64,000 nt of DNA, taken from positions 561,295 to 625,294 of the forward strand of contig CH002768.1 of NCBI GenBank assembly GCA_000149265.1, read 5' to 3'. The number at the start of each line of letters is the position of its first letter. The stretch's first letter is position 1. The stretch comes from Ciona savignyi (Eukaryota; Chordata; Ascidiacea; Phlebobranchia; Cionidae). Under the pieces are notes generated by a model that saw nothing but the letters and a program-made list of their open reading frames with translations, searched no databases and had not been told where the DNA came from. Below, one piece after another: positions 51,701 through 62,500 of the stretch. Both the position numbers and the translations under genes were made by a program.

Positions 51701-54700
51701 ATCGAGAAAAGTTACTCTTCTAAAACCACATCTTTGATGGTAATTTACCATCACATTAGTAGGGGTCAGTGCACATTATCCACTGGAACCAGAAGTGTAA
51801 GTCTAAAACCACATGTAAATTTGTCTTTCATCCTGATAAACAACAGGTTATAATAATAGAATTATCTAAAACTTTTTTGGACATTACTTGATATTAAACT
51901 GTGCTGACCGTTTATACAGTGATCCCCTTAGCTCATCTCATCGATTGAAAAAGTAATTTCGAAAATATCCCCCATTTCAGTATTTTTTAAAAATCCTATC
52001 ACACAATAATCATACAGGAGCCTGATGAACAGCATCCTTATGGTTTTGGTAATATGCGTCATATTATGTCCCTTATCTCTGGGGTGGGAATCTTCTGCAT
52101 CGGATGCGGGGTCAGTGTCTACCACGGGATTCAAGTGCTTCTTCATCCCGCCACTTCGTTGGAAATCGCAAATTTTATGGTCAGTTCGGGTGGTGTGCAA
52201 AAAGTTAGCGTGGTGTGAAAGATTTTTGGGAGGGTTGCATATTTTTGGGTGCTGTGCAAATTTACTTAGTGGGATGCAAAAAGGAATCCTGAATTTACTA
52301 GTTTTAACCCTTTAACTGCCGCTGTCGACTCAAGTCTGAGCTTTTGGAGGGTAAAAACAGATATTCTGTTGAAGAAGCTGCCCTTTTGTTGGCTGATAGT
52401 GAATCTGTAAGCAGTTGTGCTTCGTTTTTTAGTAGTTCTATTGATAAAGAACCTTTTTGAAGTTGTTTTGCATCAGTTTTGTTTCCTGTGGCTACGTGTT
52501 TGTGTTTCATTGGGCGAAAGTAAAAAAAAAAATTAAAAAAAAAAAATTTTGATTTGCGTATTACGACGTCATCAGTAAAGTTGTGATGTCATCACAAAAA
52601 GAGTAATACAAAAATGATCCAAAGATCATCATAAATAACTTTGCTACATACTGTTTTGTTTGTAAAGGAGAAAAAAAGGATAGTTTTTGTTGATCTAAAT
52701 AGAAACACATGACGTCATTGCACAATGCATGACGTCATCAAAATTTAAGTTATGTAAAACAAAAGAAAATTTATTACTGAACAACTTTTCTGTTGATCAT
52801 ATCATGCTAACATCAATAGTTTTCTGTACAGAAGCTTCTAACCTAAGGCGACTTCGCCGAAAAATGACCTAAAAAACAGCCGGCAGTTAAAGGGTTAAGC
52901 CATGTTTGCTAAGTTCCTTGTGAAAAGACACAACCTATCACCAGGGGACCGGTGTCGAACCCTTTTATAGTCAGTCCAACACGCCATAATGTAAGCTAAA
53001 TGGTTAATTTTCATAATAAAGTAAGTAAAAAAAATGCTAAACTAACTTTTATTATTGCTAATTTGAAAAAAAATTTTGGTAAAAGTTATTCACAAGTACT
53101 TTTTTCTTGCCTCAGACTTTCAGTGTGTTGATTGGCTCTGCGATTATCGAATCTGCGTCGCTTGCCGTTGCCGTAAAAGAAACAAGAAAAAACGCCAAGA
53201 AATACGAACTATCGTTTTGGGAGTACGGTAGGTTTTTTATCAGCTCAACTTTTGTTATGCAGGATGTGAATAGGATATTCATGTTTTATTCTCAGAAATG
53301 GGAAAGCATGAGGCTGTTATAACACAAGGGCAATCATCAGATTACCTCAAGTCCATTTTAGGGTTATCGGCACTACCACAGTGTGTTGCATTTGCTTAAG
53401 ATATTCCTTCAATTTTAGTTGAATCTATTAATTGAGTAAATTCAGGCGATGTCCGCTAAGTGCCTTGCTCAAAGACGCAACCACCTAGCTAATGACCAGC
53501 TTCGATCCCACAACCCTTCAGCTCACACCCACTGATTGATGTTACAGTGAGTGAATCTCGAGATCCAAGCACAAATGTGGTTCTGTTGGAAGATTCAGCT
53601 GCGGTCATGGGAGTGGGGATAGCTGCTGCTGCAATTGCTCTCACACATTATACAGGTTGGTTGCAGGGGGCAAAATACATCAAAATTTTGGGCGAGTAAG
53701 AATTCACTCACATGTTGAAGCTCATGAGAGTAACGGAAGTAATTATAGACTCCAGTCTTCGGATGTGACATGTGTAAAGTAAAAACGGTCGCAATGCTAC
53801 TTATTTGGTTTTTATTTTCCTATACGTCAGTTGAATAGAAAATGGTCGTGGTAAATGTTAATTAGTTTTTTATTTACAAGAAAAATTCTTACTTGCACGG
53901 CGTGAGTGTTACTCGCATTACTCTCGCAGATTTTTGGTCCTGGGTTAGGTGTTTATATTTTAGCTGAATGGGACAATGAATCATCAACTTGCCCTTTGCC
54001 TACCTTTGGGTTGTCAGGTTACGGAAGATATTGCAGTGTATTGTATATGATGAAATGTTTCTTTAATTTTTGTACAACCTATTTATCCACTAGGTCCAGG
54101 CGAGTTCTGCTATGTGCTTTGCCAACCCCACTAACTAGCTAGCAACTGGTTTTGATCTCACAACCTTGCAAATGAATCATCAACTTTCTTACTGATTAAG
54201 CTATCCGGCCAGACAACGGTTGCGTTAGTGTAAGAGAACTTAAATTAAACCAGAGTGTGGTTATTTAATATTTAATGATAAGTGACAATCTGATATGAAA
54301 ACTACTAATTTGAAAGATTATTTGGGTTAATATCTCTTTAAGGTTACCGATATAATGAACTTTACACCTAATTCATTGATAAAATACCTTAAGTTCAATA
54401 GTCCACCATCGGATCTGCATTTATCATTGTAAATACGTCAATTTTGCAATTTTAGGAAATGTTTTATTTGATGCTGTTGGCTCCATTGTGATTGGTGGAT
54501 TGCTTGGGGGCGTCGCCACATTTCTAGTTACCACAAATGCGAACGCTCTGATTGGTCGATCGATTCCTCCCAGCCGCTTAGAAGAATTACAAGAAACGCT
54601 GGAAGATGACGCCGTTGTCAGGTGATTATGACATCATCATGGTAGTGTTGTGATGTCAAAGGGTCATTGTAATATTAAAATTTAAAATTATAAATATTTT

Positions 54701-56050
54701 TTAATCCTAGCAAGCCTGTGCTGACACCAATGCAACTTGACATTTATTTCTTGTGAAACAAACCTATTACTTTGAAATAAAGAAGCAAGTATTATGGTCT
54801 AAGTCGCCTTGTGGGGTCTACAGATACATTAAACCAACAAACGTTTGGTTGGTTAGTCATACTGGTGTTGATATGCGTTGTTATTTGTAGTTAAAGAAAG
54901 ATATTGACATGAAGGTGGCTTAGTGCTTTGTGTGTGCTTGTATCTTTGTCATAAGTGGTGTATTTAGGCTGAAAGTGTACCATCACACCTTTTTTCAGAT
55001 TTAACTGTATTTTTATTTCAACTGCACCTGTATACCAGCTCCACTTGCACAAAGTTCTTATTTAGTCCATACTCCCACAGAGGGGTTTATGATGTCAAGG
55101 CCACCCAACTAAGCTCGGAAGAATTCAAGTTCAAGGCCGAGATTGATTTCGATGGGAGAGAGATTACCCGAGCATACCTCTCGACTGTGGATATGGAGAA
55201 TATGCTTCGGGAAATCCATGAAGTTAAGACATTGGTAAGTCATTGGTGGTTTTTGTGGATTTTCGTGGTAGGTTAATGAAGATTTATGGGCCAAGCTAAT
55301 TAGAATCAACCTCAATTTTCTGACCGAATAGGTCGCTGGAGTAGTACATCGCTTTTCAGTCGAAAGGTTGCAAGTTCAAAACTGGTAGCTGACTAGATGG
55401 TTTTCTAAATCATACACACTGCAATATGTCCGGCCTGTATCACTCCCCATTGCGTTTTCCCATTTATGGAGATAAACATGAATATCCTAGCATACCCGAC
55501 TTTAATTTAACCGAGATTTAACTATAGCTAGTTTTATCCCATGCTATTATAAACCGGATAAACTGGTATCAGGCCGATTAGTCTGGCAGTTTAGTACGTC
55601 GCCTTTAAATCGAAAGGTTGCAGGTGCGAAACTGGTCGCTAGCTAGACGGTCGTGTCCTTGGGCAAGGCACTTTACGGCCATTGCCTTAACCCAGTAGGT
55701 TTGACCAAATTAAAGGAACGTGTAAATCAGAAACAACACACTGCAATAGCTCCGGTAACCCTATGGTGGGCGCTAGTTGATCTGACGATTGCCCGTGTGT
55801 TAACCCCCTTGGTTTTCCCATTCACGGGGATAAACATGAATATCCTATCCTATACCACTTGGGTTTTCCACCCAAGAGAGTATAAATTCAGCGTTGATAA
55901 CCTTTTTTACCTCAGGAGGAGCTAGAGATGTTAATTTCACGCTACGGTGAGCATGTGATTGACACATTGGGCGTCCACGTCGACAGAATAGAGAGCGAAC
56001 TTAAGAAAAAGAATCCAGATCTCCGCCATATTGATCTTGAAGTGTTGTGA
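48722..56050 (+). CDS. SLC30A9: Zinc transporter 9 (ZnT9), mitochondrial
   Basis: Ten exons join in phase: 48722-48962, 49991-50220, 50599-50777, 51227-51365, 52018-52179, 53116-53227, 53548-53655, 54456-54621, 55081-55234, 55916-56050 (541 aa; human 568). The N-terminus is basic and lacks acidic residues for about 55 residues, as in a mitochondrial presequence. Exons 2-3 encode the ZnT9-specific segment resembling the XPA C-terminal domain (EVWGSKESLERE). Cation-diffusion-facilitator helices follow, with HSMAD at 243-247 as the metal-site HxxxD of helix 2 and VVLLEDSAAVMG for helix 5. The cytosol/matrix domain (DVKATQ, EIDFDGR) and C-terminal ELKKKNPDLRHIDLE are nearly as in vertebrates. ZnT9 is known as a mitochondrial zinc exporter. 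A splice acceptor ends only 9 bases before the ATG. Introns carry SINE-B, hAT and piggyBac-type insertions. AATAAA is at 56289. Confidence 0.95.
49639..49817. mobile_element. hAT-type MITE, 179 bp
   Basis: Ends CAGGCATGGGCAAC and the inverted GTTGCCCACCCCTG. The 8-bp flanks TACTAGGG and TACTAGAC match at six positions. Non-coding; in intron 1 of SLC30A9. Confidence 0.7.
52304..52898. mobile_element. piggyBac-type MITE with TTAA target duplication
   Basis: Both ends carry the perfect 14-bp inverted repeat CCCTTTAACTGCCG (52308 onward, and its complement ending at 52894), each flanked by TTAA. That TTAA/CCC...GGG/TTAA layout is the signature of piggyBac transposition. The 587-bp interior has no long open frame but has several TGACGTCA motifs. 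It lies in intron 5 of SLC30A9. Confidence 0.82.
53330..53540 (-). repeat. SINE-B copy abutting exon 7 of SLC30A9
   Basis: ACAAGGGCAATCATCAGATT, CAGGCGATGTCCGCTAAGTG and CTTCGATCCCACAACCCTTC identify the family. The copy ends about 10-20 bases before the splice acceptor at 53547. Confidence 0.75.
53985..54220 (-). repeat. SINE-B copy, diverged
   Basis: GTTACGGAAGATATTGCAGT, CACTAGGTCCAGGCGAGTTC and CTAGCTAGCAACTGGTTTTG, in intron 7 of SLC30A9. Confidence 0.65.
55325..55860 (+). repeat. Two SINE-B copies in last intron of SLC30A9
   Basis: A shortened copy at about 55325-55510 and a near full-length copy at 55585-55860 (AGTACGTCGCCTTTAAATCG, GGGCAAGGCACTTTACGG, CCTATGGTGGGCGC, CACGGGGATAAACATGAATA). 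The second ends about 55 bases before the last exon. Confidence 0.78.
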
Positions 56051-56581
56051 GGATAACGGCCATAGAAATCCTACGGTTCTTCGTCATTAGGGGACAATTC
56101 TTTACAAATTCCATCTACTGTGCATTCGCAGTTTCCTTATATGTTTTATACGTTGCAACTTGTGTAATGTGCGTTTATTGATACGAATTCCAAAAAAATG
56201 CATTAAAAATTAGAATCGAAAACCCTTCCGTTTCATTCCACGATACCAGCAACTTAACAAACGGAAAACAACTAAATATAACAAACTGAATAAATTCGAT
56301 AATGTACGTTGTATCAGTTGTTCTTGTTTTAAAATATATGGAAAGTAAATGATAATAATAAAAAAAAAACTATTCACGCTGTAAAATAAACTGAATAACA
56401 AACCGTTAAATAAAATAAAGTGAATATTCCGCAAGTAGTATATGTAGGAGTTTGTCTTATTTAAAAACAAGACAAAGTAAATGAAAAAAAAGAAATAAAA
56501 TAAAGCTGAAGCGCTTTAGTCGCGTCTCCAATGTTGGATTGGCGGGAGAGAGAGTTTATTGCGTCACAAAGGCGTGTAACG
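56051..56581. other. Convergent intergenic spacer
   Basis: Between the SLC30A9 stop (+) and the TSR-VWA stop (-). It holds an AATAAA for SLC30A9 at 56289-56294 and one on the opposite strand at 56555-56560. Otherwise A-rich with no gene. Confidence 0.7.
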
Positions 56582-59500
56582 TCACTTCGCCACTTTGATA
56601 GCGTCACGTATTCTCTGAGCCGGGGAACCCCCGTCCCAAATGGAGCCGATATAAGTGGGGCAGTGTCCACTGGAACGTTGGCAGGAAAGTGTCCTCATCA
56701 TTTCCTCGTGTTTCTGCCGCGAGAGGGCGCTCATTTGCGACGGCGGGGTGGCGGTCACGGCGATGATGGTGGAGCCCTTGCGCTTGATGTTGGATGATAA
56801 CCGTGATAACAGGAAATCTACAACAAAACAAGTCGGTTAGTATTGAAAGATGAAAACAAGGTACGGATTAAAAGTTCTAAATGCTCCACAATCCCCATAA
56901 CCATTGAAGACAATTTATTGAGTTGTAAAAATGTTTGCATTTTTTAAAGTTATAACCAACACCATTAGGATAGGTTAAGGAATAGTATAAATAGCGGTCG
57001 TTTTGCTTTTAGGTCTATTCGAAGTAGCTTTCAAATCGGCTACCACTTTACCGTATTTTAAGCTCTATAAATGACGTGTATTATAACGATTGTTCATTTT
57101 GCCGTTTTTTCCTGTTTACGTACCGTAATTTGCTTCGTTCGTTGTTATTTAAAAAAATAAATTAACCAAAAACTTTTTAGCGAGTCAAGTTTCGACCCGT
57201 CATGGGCTCTTCACTTGTACCCTGTTTGAAAAGGTCGGTATATGAATCGGCGGCGCTAACCATTCGTCCACACAACCGTACAAATAAATATGGCCGCATG
57301 GTTAACGCGACCGATACATATACAGGATAGGATGGGATATTCATCTTTATCCCCGTGAATGGGAAAACCAAGGGGCTAAACACACCGGCAATCGTCAGAT
57401 TACCTCGCGCCCATCGTCGGGTTACCGGAGCTATTGCAGTGTGTTGTATATAATAGACATGTTCCTTTAATTTGGTAGAACCCATTAATCCGCTGGGATC
57501 AGGCAATATCCGTTAAGTGCCTTGCCCAAGGACACAACCGACTAGCTAGCAACCAGTTTCTCACCTTCAACCTTTCGATTGAAATGCGACGCACTTAACC
57601 GTTAGACCAACGGGCCGGACATATACAGACTTCTAAAGAAACGGTCTTAGTGACGAAATCTTAATGGGGTCGAAACTAAGCTCGAATAAAAAACAAACTT
57701 ACTGGTCGGTCTGAACGAACGAGGGATTGCGCTCACAAGTGCCACAATCACATTGGGGATTCCCGGTCGGTCGCCCGCCGATGACGTAAGCACTTTACGG
57801 TCGGTGCAACGAAGAGCCCAGTCAAGCCACGGGTCGCCGCACAAGTAGTCGATTGATTCGATCTGTGAATGGAAAAGTTAGACAAATCATGGTTTCGAAA
57901 CTTGGCTCGGTTAAAAAATATACCGTTAAAAATCGTCAGATCACCTCGCGCCCACCCTCGCGTTACCGAAGCTATCGCAGTGTGTAGTGTATGATTGAGA
58001 CGTTCCTTTACTCCACTCACTGGTTTTAGACTAAGCGTCTCAAACTGCTTTGAGGGCCAAAAACAAAGATTGGCCATGACCAGTATTTTAGGCACCCTGC
58101 CTTTGGCACCTACAACTTTTAGCTCATAATTAAAATATGGGGCCCTACCTACCCTAATATGTACCACTACATAGATACAGAGTGCATAATTATTAAGTGT
58201 AATAATTTGGAAATAAACATTTTTTCCAGTTTATTGGATTGGATAATACATTTGTTTTAACAACGATTTAGAGTGTTTTTTCCGTTGTCAGTTTTTATTA
58301 AAGGATCTGTTGCGTATTTTCATCGTGCAAACAAAAAAATAAATTAAACTACAACGTATTTCGTCTTACGTAGCTCGCCGTGTCGTTATTGCTGTCGCCA
58401 ATCCTCTTGACCAGGTTGAGATTGTAATCTGTTGTCAAACTACACGCCTCGCTAAATAACTGAACGCCCACACGTGACTTGTCGTCTGCAACACTGCGCC
58501 ACCCAGTGACCACACTGAAATCATAAACACATTAAATAACGTGCTTGAGTTGGTCAACGTGGAAGATGGAGCACGGTAGTGTGGCTGAATGGAAGAAGGG
58601 AATCTGCTTATGAAAACTGTAAAAACTAATACCAACCCTATCCCAAACAATAATCTCGACCCCAGAATGAAACCCAACACCAACCATAACTTTAAAACTC
58701 ACTCCAATGCCCTAATCTTTAATTTAGTGAGCAGTTTCACTCCTTCCCTTTTTTCCCTCCTTTTAGTACTCGCCTTATATACCCGTCAGGATATAGAGGT
58801 TTTAATATTACAACAGCAATCACCTTTTCATAAACTCCTTCATCTTTAAATACACAGGTGTGGTCTCATTGGTTTGAAATCGTGGAGTTATTGGTTTCGA
58901 CATTCCTTCTCTCAATAGTTGGGGACAGTTGTCCACTTTATTTGAGGAATCCACCAGAAATAGAAAGTCCGTAACTTGATCTGTTGGTAAAATGTCTTGC
59001 TTTTATGTTTGTTTGGTTTTAACCAATATTCCGCAATTTATCCATTGCGTTGCCTTTCAACCGAAGGGCAGATTCGAAACTGGTCGCTAGAGAGTCGGTT
59101 GTCTCCTTGGCAAGGCACTTTACGGACAGTGCCTGAACCCAGCGAATTAATGGGTTCTACCAAATTGAAGGAACGTGTTTATCATACACAACACACTGCA
59201 ATAGCTCCGGTAACCCGACGGTGGGCACGAGGTGATCTGACGATTGCCCATGAGAACATCCCTTGATTTTTCCCACTTGCGGGGATAACCCCGTAATCAT
59301 AAACGTAATCATACACAAGTGAATCATACACAACACAGTGCAATAGCTCAGGTAACCCTACGATGGGCGCAAGGTGATCTGACGATTGTCCGTGTGCTAA
59401 CCCTCTTGGTTTTCCCATTCATGGGAATAAAAATGAATATCCTTTCCGTCCACTCACCACACGGCTCGGCAACGCACGATTCGCTTCGTTCATAACAGAC

Positions 59501-62500
59501 GACAGGAATGTTGTAGTCGACGTCATCAAGACAACGTCGTTTGGAAACTCTGGTCCCGGATTCCCCACATTGAGCCCTGCATTCTTCACTTGCCCATTGG
59601 GACCAGGTCTGAAAGTTCAATTTTTACCCTAGTATTAAATTACAGCAAATAGAACAAATCGACAAACCTAGGCAAAAAAGTATTTTTAGTTTACTTTTTT
59701 TTACCCTAGTATTAAATGACAGCAAATAGAACAAATCGACAAACCTAGGCAAAAAAGTATTTTTAGTTTACTTTTTTGCTCTTTTATGACATTAGAAAAG
59801 AATAGAATAGGTATCTTAAACATGAGGCGGGATGTAACTGCAAAACGCCAAAAACAAATTCAGGGAAAAGGGTGGTCCAGAAAGTGTGCACCACAGTTTT
59901 AGTGTTACGAGCCTCGATGTTTTGTTTTAATGAATAATTTTAATAAACTTACATTACAAGGGTCATTGTCACATGATCTCGTTGCAGGGTTTGTAGGAGC
60001 CGCGGGGGTGACAGGGGTCGTAGGGGTGATGGGGGTCGTGGGGGTTGTGGAAGGTGCGGGGGTCATAGTGGTCGTGGAGCTTGTAGGGGCTGCAGGCGTA
60101 GTGGGGTTTGTCGGGGCTGCGGGGGTAGCAGGGGTCGTGGGGCTTGTAGGGGCCAAAGTGGCTGTAGGGCACAACGTGTCCGACAAACACGAACTTGATT
60201 GAAGATAACAAGCAGGCGAACCTGAAAGAAGTGAACTTTTATAAAAAGTAAACAAAGGCAACCTTATTATTAGTTTTAGTTGTCTATTTTCCCAATAAAA
60301 ACTGCTAAGATTATTGACGTGTTTTAACGACTATCATTTTGCCGCCTTATTCTGTTTCCAAATTTCTTAGAGGTTGCTGCCGTGTGTTTTCATCGTGGAA
60401 ACGAAAAGTTAGATAAAGTAGGATAGGATATTAAGAGTTATTTCGTGAATGGGAAAACCAGGTAGTTAACACACAGGCAATCATTCGATTACCTCGCGCC
60501 CAACATCAGGTTAACGAAGCTATTCCAGTGTGTTGTTTATAATTAAGATGTTCCCTAAATTTGGTAGCCTAGAACCCATCATTCCAACCAACTTACCCTT
60601 CTCCGTGTTATGAGTTAAGCAGTTCCTTGTCCTTTGCCTGGTCCCTGATGTGAAAATCGATTGAACAGATGTGGACGCTTGGCAATCAGGGATGCAATCT
60701 GATGATGTCCATTGCCCCCATGAATCGCACACATTTGCGTTGCACACTGCGTTTTCTACCACAGGACCTTCACACCGAGCGGTACCGGACAGAGTATTGT
60801 TTGAACTGGAAATTAAACATACAAACTTTGGATGATTGAATATATGACTGAACAGCTTATCTTTTTTATTCTAGAACTTTCACACGCACAGATTTGGAAA
60901 GAATGCTCACAGCAAAATATGTCCAAAATGTCAAACTGAAAACGTGATGCATGGTAAAACACACAAAACTGTTACATAATTAATTATAAAATTAGCAGGG
61001 CACCAAAAACTAAAACTAAAAATCTAAATGCAAGCTAACAGTTACTGCAGTTGATGCGTTAATGGAATTTTTCTGCGTTAACGGAGCATTTTTCTTGGTA
61101 TTAAAATGCGTTAACGGAGCATTTTTCTTGGTATTAAAATGCGTTAACGGAGCATTTTTCTTGGTATTAAAATGCGTTAACGGAGCATTTTTCTTGGTAT
61201 TAAAAAGGTTTGCATTGGCCGGGAATCGAACCCGGGCACAAGTGGGGCAGGAATAAATTTTACCACTTAAGCAACAATGTACGGTCGTGTGGCCGAATCG
61301 TTTACACGACCGGTACATACACATATTGACATTTAATTCGATCTTAGCAACCAGCCCGTAACTAGTTCGAAACATATACTCATTATGGGTCCCATTTGAA
61401 AAATTGGGACACATATTGTTTTTGTCCGTTTTTTTTTTTTTTTTTTTTTTTTTCGTCAAACGCTTGACAGGCATGGCATGTCGCCCCGACATCTACCAAA
61501 AGGAATAACGGAATCGCAATGAAACTTCGCCATATGTTAAACAACATGTTCTAGATGAACAGAAACCAAAATTTTGGGTGAAAAAACCAGGGGAATTCCC
61601 CTGGGACGTTAAAAACCAAAACGATATTTTTTTCTAAAAAATTCGTTTTTTTGGGCATCGCGCTTAAACGACAGCACCAATTTAAATCAGGATTTGGTGA
61701 AATGTAAGTGCATTAGTAACTGATTTAACACTAAGAAGAAATAAAAAAATTACCTAGGGAAATACCCTAAACAATAGGATTTTGTTCTCAAATCATGATT
61801 GTGACAAGCACGCCATGTCGCCCCGACATCTACCAGAAGGAAAAATGTAATCGCAATGAAACTTTGGTTTTTGTTAGACAACATGGTCTAGATGAACAGA
61901 AACCAACATTTTGGGAGATAAAACCAGGGGAATTCCCCTGGGACGTTAAAAACCAAAACGGTATTTTTTTCTAAAAAAATCGCTTTTTTGGGCATAGCGC
62001 TTAAACGACAGCACCAATTTGAATCAGATTTGGTAAAATGTAAGTGCATTAGTAACTGATTTAACACTAAGAAGAAATAAAAAAAGTATCTAGGTGAAAT
62101 ACACTAAACAATAGGATTTTGTTCTTAAATCACGATTGTAACAAGCACGCCATGTCACCCCGACATCTACCAGAAGGAAAAATGGAATCGCAATAAAACT
62201 TTGGTATTTGTTAGACAACATGGTCTAGATATACAGAAACCAAAATTTTGGTTGATAAATTCAGGGGAATTCCCCTGAAACGTTACAAAACAAAACGGTA
62301 TTTTTTTCTAAAAAACTAGCTTTTTTGGGCATAGCGCTTAAACGACAGCACCAATTTGAATCAGATTTGGTAAAATGTAAATGCATTAGTAACTGATTTA
62401 ACACTTAAAAGAAATAAAAAAAATACTTAGGGAAATACCCTAAACAATAAGATTTTGTCTCAAATCATGATTGTGACAAGCACGCTATGTCGCCCCGACA

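Noticed and set aside
58435-58683. 82-codon frame on the - strand through a VWA exon
   Set aside because: Overlaps the real exon in another frame and a MITE; the phase-2 join 58824 to 58514 gives the true VWA sequence.
59930-60202. Gly/Val-rich open frame on the + strand
   Set aside because: It is the complement of the Pro/Thr-rich linker exon of the - strand gene, whose frame and splice phases fit.
61016-61492. 158-codon open frame on the - strand with four 11-residue repeats
   Set aside because: It is the translation of a 33-bp minisatellite, a tRNA remnant, a SINE and a T run, all within an intron of the TSR-VWA gene.
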